Of a stretch of DNA of 64,000 bases, positions 15,428 to 23,673 are shown piece after piece. The position numbers and the translations under genes were made by a program. A model generated the notes under the pieces. It was given only the letters and a program-made list of their open reading frames with translations, did no database searches and had not been told where the DNA came from. Source of the DNA: Cyclobacteriaceae bacterium (lineage in GTDB: Bacteria > Bacteroidota > Bacteroidia > Cytophagales > Cyclobacteriaceae); assembly GCA_019638395.1 (NCBI GenBank), contig JAHBTX010000002.1:1-64000 (forward strand), given 5' to 3'. Positions within the stretch are counted from its first letter, which is position 1. Every line of letters starts with the position of its first letter.

Positions 15428-15646
15428 GTGCCGCAAATCAGAAATAAAGCTCTACTCCGCAAAATAGGCGAATGAGTTAAGTCACTTCGTGTTGATGCCA
15501 ATTTAACGCAAGAGGAATTTTACAACGATACCGGTATCCACATCGGGCGAATCGAAACAGCCACCTCCAATATTTCCGTCAGTACGCTGGATGCAATTTG
15601 TAAGTATTTCAAGATTGGGTTGGATCAGTTTTTTAGAAGCTTATGA
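15428..15646 (+). pseudogene. broken XRE-family regulator
   Basis: Read from GTG 15428 the frame encodes VPQIRNKALLRKIGE, then TGA (15473-15475), then VKSLRVDANLTQEEFYNDTG...ISTLDAICKYFKIGLDQFF. The part after the stop is a recognisable HTH core, so the stop interrupts a former 72-codon gene. There is no credible restart codon right after it. It sits 12 bases past the intact XRE gene. Confidence 0.6.
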
Positions 15647-15736
15647 GGAAGCTAGAGCACTAAGATTCGGAATCATTCTCTAAAGCCTGCTTATTTCTTT
15701 GGAACTAAATGTCACCTTTTTTCGTAAATTGGTGAC

Positions 15737-16351
15737 ATGGAAGAGAAGGTACACAGCCATATTCAGTCGTCTATTTCTAAGAAAAAAGCTGGAAACATCT
15801 TATTTCCCGCTGATTTTAGAGGAAAGGGCACCCAGGCGGCTATAAAACAGGCTATGTCGCGGCTGGCTAAGGCCGGGCGCGTTAAACGGCTGGCACATGG
15901 TATTTACTACATCCCCAAAATTGATCCAGTACTGGGGGAGCTGCGTCCTGACATAGACGAAGTAGTCAAAATGCTGGCACAAAAGGAACGCATCCGGGTG
16001 CGGCCGGCTGGTGCCTATGCGCTGCATCAGCTTGGGCTTACCACGCAAGTTCCCATGAAACGCGTTTACGTTACGGATGGAAATCCTCGGCAATTCAGAC
16101 TTGGCAAAACCACGATCCGATTCAAAGCAACATCATCTAAAAAATTATCCACGGTCGGAAAGATCAGCAGTCTTGTCATTCAGGCCATTGAGGAAATGGG
16201 CGTTGAACACATCAGCCCTGAATTGGAAAAGAAAATACTCGATTCCCTGCGGAAAGAAGAACCACGCAACCTGAAGCATGACCTTGCGTTGGCATCAGCC
16301 AAAGTAAATGACTACATCGTACGATTGATGAAAAAAAATATTGCCTTATGA
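15737..16351 (+). CDS. AbiEi-like antitoxin (DUF6088)
   Basis: A 204-aa protein of the type IV antitoxin family: N-terminal winged-helix part (SRLAKAGRVKRLAHGIYYIPK, about 41-61) and a central 'RPAGAYALHQLGLTTQVP' segment. It represses its own operon and counteracts the AbiEii nucleotidyltransferase in intact pairs. Its 3' end overlaps the toxin-like gene (ATGA, 16348-16351). The partner is truncated, so this may now be an orphan antitoxin. Confidence 0.78.
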   Translation: MEEKVHSHIQSSISKKKAGNILFPADFRGKGTQAAIKQAMSRLAKAGRVKRLAHGIYYIPKIDPVLGELRPDIDEVVKMLAQKERIRVRPAGAYALHQLGLTTQVPMKRVYVTDGNPRQFRLGKTTIRFKATSSKKLSTVGKISSLVIQAIEEMGVEHISPELEKKILDSLRKEEPRNLKHDLALASAKVNDYIVRLMKKNIAL

Positions 16352-16671
16352 CTCAGTGGCTCACGTTAACTCCTGAACAGCGCAAAGCTTCCATTACCGA
16401 AGTGGAATATGTAACCGGTATTCAAGCTAAGGCCATTGAAAAAGATTGGTGGGTCACCTTAACGTTACGAGCATTATTTCAAAGTGCGTATGCGAAGCAC
16501 CTGGTATTTAAGGGCGGCACATCGCTCAGTAAATGTTGGAAGTTAATCGCCCGGTTTTCGGAAGATGTTGACATTGCATTAGCCCCGGAGGCATTCGGGA
16601 TGAAGTATGAAAAGAGCCCTTCTAAAACTTATGTTGAAGGCTGTGAAACACTAGCCAAATGTAAGCATTAG
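16348..16671 (+). pseudogene. truncated AbiEii nucleotidyltransferase toxin
   Basis: Only the N-terminal ~100 residues remain. They hold the nucleotidyltransferase signature: FKGGTSLSKCW (about 54-64) and SEDVDIALAP (about 71-80). AbiEii proteins of this type are usually around 300 aa. The frame ends with residues that look out of family (CETLAKCKH), where it meets the oppositely oriented nuclease gene (16651-17346). The break probably records insertion of the restriction operon. Confidence 0.7.
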
Positions 16672-17346
16672 GTGCTTAAGGCTCAGAAAGCTTGAATCAG
16701 TATGGTGTTCAGATATATAGCACTCATTATAGTTTTCAATACTATGCCTGCCAGAAATAGTTTCAGTTGACTGGAATCTTGAGTCAGATAAAATAATCGC
16801 ATTTAATTTTTGAACAATTCTATCTGCCTCTCCCTGCATGATGTATGCAATCATGCATCCTCGCTTCCTATAGATGCCATCAATGAACTTTCTCATCCCC
16901 TTCTCAGAGATATATTCTGAAAGTTCAGTCTTCGCGTTCCGCTTCAGAAAATTTTCTTCGATTAAAATCTTAGCTTCAACCCCAAAGTAAACCGAATCGC
17001 TCGATGCAAATGTAGTTAGCATCAAATCGAAATACACCTCCTTCTTGGAATCGACCACTCCGTCATCAATTTCTTCATAGTCCTCTGGATATTCAACCAA
17101 AACACTAATACTTTCGCCAGCCTCGTGAAGGCATGTTCGTAGGTGTTTTTTTAAATGTCTTGAAATAGTCGGCTCGCTCCATTGAGGCTTAATAGTTTTG
17201 GCATCAACTATCTGGAAGTAGGCACAGATAATATAATGGCAGCATTTTTCAGCGAAGGCACGTTCTATTTCGAAAGCCATAGATATGGTCTTTCGTTGGG
17301 CAGCTTCTAAAGCCGTTGGTGTTATATAACCTTTAATTGCTGACAA
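16651..17346 (-). CDS. putative PD-(D/E)XK restriction endonuclease
   Basis: 231 aa, not matched to a named family. The strand pattern VYFDLML...VYFGVEAKIL places D107, E124 and K126 in a PD-(D/E)XK-like arrangement, the fold of most restriction nucleases. It overlaps the 3' end of the methyltransferase gene by 14 bases, so the two are translated together. Together they would form a restriction-modification pair; cleavage activity is inferred. Its 3' end overlaps the truncated toxin gene. Confidence 0.6.
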   Translation of the reverse strand: MSAIKGYITPTALEAAQRKTISMAFEIERAFAEKCCHYIICAYFQIVDAKTIKPQWSEPTISRHLKKHLRTCLHEAGESISVLVEYPEDYEEIDDGVVDSKKEVYFDLMLTTFASSDSVYFGVEAKILIEENFLKRNAKTELSEYISEKGMRKFIDGIYRKRGCMIAYIMQGEADRIVQKLNAIILSDSRFQSTETISGRHSIENYNECYISEHHTDSSFLSLKHLMLTFG

Positions 17347-20300
17347 CTGAGTGCTCGTTAGAAGCTATCATCTCAGCCAGCATGGTGTCTGCATCATAAA
17401 GTGCCTGGGAGGGAATCCAGAACCTTTTTTGATTCGGCTTGATTAAATAAATAGAGTTACTTGCGTAGTTATAGTATCGGAACACTTTCCTGTAAAAAAC
17501 TGTCTCACCGTGCTGCGAGTAGGCGTAGTTGTTTATTTCTGTCAGTAGCTTATCAACATTATTAGATTCGGTCTTACTTGTGATTACCTGACTTGAAGAA
17601 GTGTCTTTATCGAAATGGATAATGATTATCCTGAAATCGGTTTTCCCACCTTCAATAATTTCAACTTGTGTACTTCGGTTACTAAACTTTGTTGTTTGTG
17701 TTAATGTTTGAGCCAATGTTCTTGCGTACTCGTTTAGATCAGCAGCACCTTCAGCGTTATTCTCATCGTATCGCTTTTTTAAACCAATACTATTATTCAA
17801 GGCATCGTTGATTAAGAATCGCTCGTTTTCCGTAATATTTAATTCATTGTAAATAATCTCATCGATTTCTCTTTCAATTTTGGTTGTCTCGCTCTTTCGG
17901 GCCATAACAAGTTTTTCACTTGAATTGAGTGCAACGATATTGTCAACTTTTTTTGCCAAAGCATCTAGAGTGGAGTCACTCATAACCAAAGGCAGCGCAG
18001 GAAATGACATAATCTCCTCGTGTAATAAATCACTAGTTTTATCAACCGCCCAAACTGAGCTTATCATAAAAAGAAAGTAATTGGCAATCGAAGAATTCAG
18101 GCAAGCAACCAGGGCTTTGTGAAAGACTTGATCACGATTCCCGAGAGATAGACCATAAATACGGTCAGTGTAGACACAGTTGTAATCACAATACGAGAAA
18201 CAAAAATCGCGATCTTTCGAACCACGCTTTAACAAGATAACTGGCGGCTTGAATATATTCTTGCTGTTGGTTCTAAAATAGGAATAGTGGCTGCCTAGCT
18301 CTTTTAAACCTGAGCCAGGCGTATAATATTTTTCAATCCTATCAAGTTCAATAAATTTATGTTTGACAAGATGCCGATTGTTTGAAGCCTGCCCGCTATC
18401 TTTCTTATGTAAACCAATGCCCTTTTCATCTTCGCCAGCCAAAGAGTCTATGTTGGGCATCTCAAGAAGCCTATTGATAAGTTGCAAATCTCTCGCCCCA
18501 CCCCACATTGCAATCTTGAAAATTTTAGATCCAGCTGCAATGATTTCACGATATGGCAAGAACTTAACGTCTGTTGCATCAATCAACATTGTTTGTCGTT
18601 TACTAATTGCCGTAATGCTCTTTGGTACACAGTAAAGGACTCGCTTTTGCTCTTGGTTAACTTCGCGCAACCTATAAATAAATACAGCTCCAGGTGTTCG
18701 AGCGTTATCGAACATAATATCTCGAACTACAGCAAGGTTAATAATTGTGTTAACGTAATATTTAGAAAAGAAGTATCCTCTGAATTTCTCAAATAAAAGT
18801 GAAGTATTAAAAAGTATTTTCGCTGTGCATACAAGTGCGATAACGCCATTGTTTGATAACATTGAGGGCATATACTCAAGATAAGCGCAAGCTATCTGCG
18901 ATGGCAAACGATGACTTCTGACAAACGATGATACTACCTCGTCTGGTGCAGTTCCAGATTTCCAAGGTGGATTTCCAATTATCAGATCAAATTTTTCATT
19001 CTTAAATCCAAGGTCATCAAACGTGTTACACTGAAAAAGGCTACTTCCCATGTCTCGGTTGGCTCTTACTCTTTCATTTACTTCCTTCCGACTTGTCCAG
19101 TGTACCAGTGGCTTAAATTTCTTTCTTTTGTGTTCAATGTATTTCGAGCGAATTTCTACTGGTTCTAGATAGTTCAGAAATGTGAGATATAAGCTGAACG
19201 CTGCCACTTTAATGGCCTCGGTGTCCTTGTCCACTCCATAAATGGACTTCAATAAAATCCCCTCCAAAACATCCGCATCAATTGATCTCCCTGGGTTCGA
19301 GAACTTCCAACGAGAAATCAATCGCTTATAACATTGCACAAGGAAAATCCCAGAGCCACATGAAGGATCTAAAATCTTGTAATCATATCGTTTGTTATTC
19401 TCATCAGGCAACGGGAGAACTTCATTTAACATAAACTCCACCAACATGGGTTTGGTGTAGAAGGCACCCTCGTCTCTTGCCTTTAGCTTACCGTCCTCCT
19501 CACCACTCATGAACTCCTCATAAATAGCACTTATAAGTTCTATTGGAATGAATTTGAAATCAAACATTTTCCATAATGGCATCGATTCCAATCTATGGTC
19601 ATATCCGAAGAAACACTTTCTTATCTCACGTAGATGTTCTCGATTAACTCTTTTTCGTTCATCTGACGAGACTGGGAACAGGTCACCATTAAATTTCTCT
19701 TTAAGTTTGTCGAATAAATCATAGGTGGCCTGCTTGTATTCCAGTATATCAAAAAAATTCTCTACGTGAACAGGAGCACTGTCTGGAAAGCCATCTCGTG
19801 CTAATATTTTACGATCCTCTAGATAAAGCGTAAAGAGTGACCTTCCTAGGAGATCATGAATAACTGAGAGCGGAAGACCATCACCTGAATCGTAAAGCAA
19901 TTCGCGAGTGCTTTTTAAACCTTGAAGCAGTAATTTGTCAACCCTATTCTTAGTCTTGAGTTTTTCGCCAATTGGTTCATTCCATATTCTGCCCGTATCA
20001 ATTTTTTCTTGACTTAAACATTGTCTTAATCGCAGAAGGTCTTGCTCAATATCCGCGAAAACATCCAACTGAAGTTTACTTACTTCGTTTGGAGACTCTA
20101 CAGGATTATCATACGTGTTGTACAGCCTTACCTCAGTGGGCGTAGTGATGGCGAGAATGGGCGAACGTCCCTCATTCCAGATTCTAGCGTGGAGCTTCCA
20201 AACCTGTTCGGGATCGAATTTGGATAGCTGCTTAAACTGAATGAATGGATGTCCCCCAGAAAAATATATCGCATCAGGAAATAGATTATCCATTCCTGCG

Positions 20301-20431
20301 AAAATCTCCTCTGACAAAATTCTTTGCTGAGAATTTCTAATGGGCTTCGAATCCGATCTATTGACCATACCCAAGCCCAAATCAGCATACCTTACTGCTT
20401 TTTCAAAAAGGGTTTCAGTGTTAAGCTGCAT
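17333..20431 (-). CDS. N6-adenine DNA methyltransferase (R-M, type II/IIG-like)
   Basis: 1032 aa. The SAM-binding motif DPSCGSG (355-361) follows a FYTKPMLVEFML lead-in, and the catalytic motif is NPPW (487-490). The N-terminal 130 residues (ending in AITTPTEVRLYNTYDNP) resemble the N-terminal portion of type I/IIG restriction subunits but show no clear nuclease triad. The C-terminal half probably holds target recognition. It is second in a three-gene operon with an XRE-ImmA protein upstream (57-base gap) and a nuclease-like gene downstream. Confidence 0.85.
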   Translation of the reverse strand: MQLNTETLFEKAVRYADLGLGMVNRSDSKPIRNSQQRILSEEIFAGMDNLFPDAIYFSGGHPFIQFKQLSKFDPEQVWKLHARIWNEGRSPILAITTPTEVRLYNTYDNPVESPNEVSKLQLDVFADIEQDLLRLRQCLSQEKIDTGRIWNEPIGEKLKTKNRVDKLLLQGLKSTRELLYDSGDGLPLSVIHDLLGRSLFTLYLEDRKILARDGFPDSAPVHVENFFDILEYKQATYDLFDKLKEKFNGDLFPVSSDERKRVNREHLREIRKCFFGYDHRLESMPLWKMFDFKFIPIELISAIYEEFMSGEEDGKLKARDEGAFYTKPMLVEFMLNEVLPLPDENNKRYDYKILDPSCGSGIFLVQCYKRLISRWKFSNPGRSIDADVLEGILLKSIYGVDKDTEAIKVAAFSLYLTFLNYLEPVEIRSKYIEHKRKKFKPLVHWTSRKEVNERVRANRDMGSSLFQCNTFDDLGFKNEKFDLIIGNPPWKSGTAPDEVVSSFVRSHRLPSQIACAYLEYMPSMLSNNGVIALVCTAKILFNTSLLFEKFRGYFFSKYYVNTIINLAVVRDIMFDNARTPGAVFIYRLREVNQEQKRVLYCVPKSITAISKRQTMLIDATDVKFLPYREIIAAGSKIFKIAMWGGARDLQLINRLLEMPNIDSLAGEDEKGIGLHKKDSGQASNNRHLVKHKFIELDRIEKYYTPGSGLKELGSHYSYFRTNSKNIFKPPVILLKRGSKDRDFCFSYCDYNCVYTDRIYGLSLGNRDQVFHKALVACLNSSIANYFLFMISSVWAVDKTSDLLHEEIMSFPALPLVMSDSTLDALAKKVDNIVALNSSEKLVMARKSETTKIEREIDEIIYNELNITENERFLINDALNNSIGLKKRYDENNAEGAADLNEYARTLAQTLTQTTKFSNRSTQVEIIEGGKTDFRIIIIHFDKDTSSSQVITSKTESNNVDKLLTEINNYAYSQHGETVFYRKVFRYYNYASNSIYLIKPNQKRFWIPSQALYDADTMLAEMIASNEHSVVSN

Positions 20432-20487
20432 GGTTACCCAAAGGATTCAATTATTTAATTATAAAATGTCGCATCGAACTACATAGT

Positions 20488-21549
20488 TTAAGCCATTAAG
20501 TACTCCGATCTGAATTCAGCCAATTTCAAATTCTTTAGAGAAGCAGCTTTGCTCATGGAAATATAATCTTCACCCAACGCTTTAAACAGTAACTGCGTAA
20601 AGCGATTTGATTCCTCGTAGCCTTGATAAGGGAAGGGCTCATCTATCCTATAACCCAAATGATCCATCATAAACATGAATTGCTTGAAGTACGCTTCTGA
20701 AATGACCTTTAAGTCTTTTAATCTATAGGCGATTGCCTGTATAGAAATACCATATTGTAATTTCAAGGCCCCTAACTCTGGGATCAAAAGTTTTGTACGC
20801 GATTTCCCAATTTCTTTCTCAACAATTTCCTTTGGCATTAGCATTGACGCGGCAAAGTAATGACATAATTTTTCCTTTTCTTTTCCAGAAACGTTCCCGA
20901 GTGGCAGGATTAAATGACCGAGCTCGTGCATGGCTGTAAATCGTATTCTGTCGAGCGGTTTTTTGCGCTGTGCTGTGCCACGGTTCAATACAATAACCGG
21001 TATTGTTCCATTAACCCAGGTGGATACTCCTTCCATACCCTCATCCTCTGTTCCAATTTCAACTACTTTTATATGGTTGTTTTCTAACAGTTCAATGAGG
21101 TTAAAGATGGGGTCGGTGCCTAATTTCCAATTCTTCCTAACTTCAATGGCAGCATTCTCTATATCTTCCAAAGATGAGATGGTGTCTAAGGAAATTGGCT
21201 TTTCGAAAGCGGTATTAATTCCAAGGATTTCTTCTAATTCGATGTAACGAGAGAGGAAATCGCGGGTCCTTTCAATGATACTCTTTTTCTCCTTAACAGG
21301 GAATTTCTGATTTTTTCTAAATTCCACTTTGTCAAGTTTCACTTCCGTATTTCGGGAGAAATAATCCGGACGCACTCCAAGAGCATTGGATAGCAGGCCA
21401 ATCATTTCACTATCTGGCATAATATTACCCTTTTCATATTTGTGGATAGCCTGTCTAGTTACACGATTTTGAAGCTTTTCTGCCAAATCTTGTAACGAAA
21501 GACCAGCCATAGTTCTGGCTGACTTAAGGCGTTCAGCAAATTGAATCAT
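20488..21549 (-). CDS. XRE HTH fused to ImmA/IrrE metallopeptidase
   Basis: 353 aa: HTH at about 1-60 (LKSARTMAGLSLQDLAEKL...AIHKYEKG) and a zinc peptidase with HELGH at 208-212, followed by an H-Y-F-A motif. These proteins typically sense a signal and cleave a repressor, or act as a self-inactivating regulator. It is the first gene of the operon with the methyltransferase and nuclease and may replace the usual controller (C) protein. An inverted repeat lies just upstream. Confidence 0.85.
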   Translation of the reverse strand: MIQFAERLKSARTMAGLSLQDLAEKLQNRVTRQAIHKYEKGNIMPDSEMIGLLSNALGVRPDYFSRNTEVKLDKVEFRKNQKFPVKEKKSIIERTRDFLSRYIELEEILGINTAFEKPISLDTISSLEDIENAAIEVRKNWKLGTDPIFNLIELLENNHIKVVEIGTEDEGMEGVSTWVNGTIPVIVLNRGTAQRKKPLDRIRFTAMHELGHLILPLGNVSGKEKEKLCHYFAASMLMPKEIVEKEIGKSRTKLLIPELGALKLQYGISIQAIAYRLKDLKVISEAYFKQFMFMMDHLGYRIDEPFPYQGYEESNRFTQLLFKALGEDYISMSKAASLKNLKLAEFRSEYLMA

Positions 21550-21564
21550 TAGCTGGTCGATTGG

Positions 21565-21599
21565 TTGACAAACCTATCTCATATTTATGATATTGTCAA
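21565..21599. promoter_or_regulatory. inverted repeat upstream of the XRE-ImmA gene
   Basis: TTGACAA (21565-21571) and TTGTCAA (21593-21599) separated by 21 bases, 15 bases before the start codon of the XRE-ImmA gene. It is a candidate operator for that regulator. The arms are short, so the site is tentative. Confidence 0.4.
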
Positions 21600-21812
21600 A
21601 TCATTATGTAAAACGCAATAAGGCGATGGTGAATGACCATTTAATGGTTACTCCTCCTGAAAGTTTCGCCATTAATTGTTCTAAACAAGCGCTCAAACCC
21701 TCCCTTCCCTCACGGCATCATATCCCGGCAATTGGGCTTGAGACTATCTGATGCCCAATCTGTTTTTACTAGCGGCCTTTATTTGTTTTAACGTTGGCTT
21801 CGCACTTCAAAG

Positions 21813-22736
21813 TCAACTAAGGGTTTCTTCCAACGCTACGCACAAGGCCTTATATTTAGCGAGGTTACTATTCCTTAAACTCAGGATGTTTCTCAACTTC
21901 CATTGAACTGCCGGGAAGTTGGGTAAATCAGGAAGTGGAATGAGGCTCCAATCCGGCTCACCGTTGGTAAAACCCAGGAGGAAGTTTTTGTCGACCTCGG
22001 TCAATGCCTGGTTTATTGAAGCGATGAGCTGCTCGCGGGTTGTTTCATAGTCGGCATAGGTAAAGGGTTCGGCAGTCATGCCGCTAAACTGTCGTTCAAA
22101 TGTTTGTTGTTGGTTTTGGAGGTTGGGCTTTAGGAGTTCATGTATAGGTCGTGCATGGCTTATTAGAAAGAACAGAAACCCTAGCTTCACCTCGCTCGTG
22201 ATTCCACCGTTGTTGAGCAAGTATTGAATATCAAATAAATCTCGCGGATGTTGGCGGTCGAGGGCTGCGCAGATTTTGCCACCGTATAATTCAGCATGCG
22301 ATACCACCTTGATGGCTGCAAATTTTTTGAATTCCGTTTGCACGGTTTGCGTAACGGAAAGCAGTCTATCCGGAAATAACAGGCCACGCGTTACCGTATT
22401 TACTTCAATCTTTACTGTTGCCTGTGCGGTTTGGCAATTTAACTTAGCATCCTCGCCCTGACCAACCGGCACATGGGCGATGTGTATGGCGGGGTTTGTT
22501 TTTTTGATTCGAGTTTCTATTCGTTCAAGGGCATCCGAAATATTTTGTAACGCCACCGAGCGCTCATCCTGCCAGCGGGTGTAGGTCAGGTCAATATCCA
22601 CCGATAAGCGTGGCATATTATTGACAAATAGATTAATGGCTGTGCCACCCTTCAATGCGAGCAATTGTTCAGTGGCCACATGCGGCAACAAACCAAGTAG
22701 TAAATCCACTTGCGCTCTGTATTCAGGTCGCATCAT
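21813..22736 (-). CDS. AbiEii/AbiGii nucleotidyltransferase toxin (intact)
   Basis: 307 aa. The nucleotidyltransferase motif is LKGGTAINLFV (about 28-38) followed by SVDIDLTY (45-52, paired aspartates), then the DUF1814-type features HAELYGGKICAALDRQHPRDLFD (about 155). The enzyme is the toxin of type IV AbiE systems. It overlaps the antitoxin gene by 4 bases (ATGA). Length is normal for the family, unlike the truncated copy at 16348. Confidence 0.85.
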   Translation of the reverse strand: MMRPEYRAQVDLLLGLLPHVATEQLLALKGGTAINLFVNNMPRLSVDIDLTYTRWQDERSVALQNISDALERIETRIKKTNPAIHIAHVPVGQGEDAKLNCQTAQATVKIEVNTVTRGLLFPDRLLSVTQTVQTEFKKFAAIKVVSHAELYGGKICAALDRQHPRDLFDIQYLLNNGGITSEVKLGFLFFLISHARPIHELLKPNLQNQQQTFERQFSGMTAEPFTYADYETTREQLIASINQALTEVDKNFLLGFTNGEPDWSLIPLPDLPNFPAVQWKLRNILSLRNSNLAKYKALCVALEETLS

Positions 22737-23491
22737 GCCAGTTCTTTGGGTAAACTAATTCTGTATTCAGCATTGTATGTCCCCCCTTTAGCAAGGCTGC
22801 GGTCTCCACTGCCGAGATCTATTTTGGATCGGTCAACAAAAGCAAGCCACTGATGTTGCGCCTTGGATGCCATGTATAGAAACAGGCGTTTGATTTTCAC
22901 TGAGGTACATTTTTGCAAAAGTTCCTGCACCATCGCAGGTCTCAGGTTCGCGAGTGATTCCAGCAAGTGGTAGCATTCTACTAAATCTAAATCTTCCGGT
23001 GCCAGGTAAAGACATTCCAATATGGCCCGCTCGGGGGCAGCGATGTTGATCGAAAAATTCTTTTCCTCGTATGCCATAAGGCCGACATCAGTTGGGAGTA
23101 CGGAAGTACGCGCAAAATGTAAACTCGGTCCCCAATTATATTTCTTAAACCACAGGGGCAGCTTTGTTTGGCGGGGGGCAAAGAGAAAAAGGAGTTGATG
23201 CGTACGGAAAAAATGGGATAAGCCTTGCAACGTAAGGGCGGTAAGTGCTCCGGCATGTACGGGTATATTCGCCTGTTGCTGTAAGGCAAACAATCCGCCT
23301 TGCCAGGTCAGGTTGTCACCGGAGCGTTTTACTGCGCCTGCACCTATGGCCTGAAGCCAGCCGTTTTTTTTATATACTTTTTGAAGGTCACGCGAGATGC
23401 CATTCGCTTCGAGCCAGCCTGAAAGCATGACTGTACCAGGTCGGTGCAGGGCAAGCATACTTTTTAATTTGGAGCCATTATTGGTATCCAT
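22733..23491 (-). CDS. AbiEi antitoxin of the intact AbiE pair
   Basis: 252 aa. The N-terminal winged-helix region (GWLEANGISRDLQKVYKKNGWL) and the ALQQQANIPVHAGALTALTLQG segment are typical of AbiEi. It is a transcriptional repressor and antitoxin for the downstream nucleotidyltransferase. The promoter region carries several short inverted repeats. This family is distinct from the DUF6088 antitoxin at 15737, so the two AbiE modules are not recent copies. Confidence 0.8.
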   Translation of the reverse strand: MDTNNGSKLKSMLALHRPGTVMLSGWLEANGISRDLQKVYKKNGWLQAIGAGAVKRSGDNLTWQGGLFALQQQANIPVHAGALTALTLQGLSHFFRTHQLLFLFAPRQTKLPLWFKKYNWGPSLHFARTSVLPTDVGLMAYEEKNFSINIAAPERAILECLYLAPEDLDLVECYHLLESLANLRPAMVQELLQKCTSVKIKRLFLYMASKAQHQWLAFVDRSKIDLGSGDRSLAKGGTYNAEYRISLPKELA

Positions 23492-23596
23492 AGTACCAAA
23501 ATTAGTACTTTTTTAAAGTAAATCAACTCAGTTTCATTAAATATGTTCTGATTATGGTATTAAAAGTACCTAATTAAGGCACATTTTTAAAGTGCC
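23492..23596. promoter_or_regulatory. repeat-rich operator region of the AbiE operon
   Basis: Inverted repeats: AGTAC/GTACT (23492-23496, 23505-23509), ACTTT/AAAGT (23507-23519), GGTA/TACC (23556-23570) and GGCAC/GTGCC (23578-23596). TTTAAAGT recurs as a direct repeat at 23512-23519 and 23586-23593. AbiEi proteins are known to bind inverted repeats in their own promoter, so these are candidate sites. Confidence 0.5.
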
Positions 23597-23673
23597 AAAA
23601 AAGATCAGTATTTCAGTTTCTGCTTGAGATTTACTTCGCATATCGTAGTAAACAACAATCGTAAACTTAGCTA

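Noticed and set aside
15473-15475. TGA in the XRE gene read as selenocysteine
   Set aside because: There is no nearby SECIS-like structure, and this position in XRE proteins does not need selenocysteine; a broken gene is simpler.
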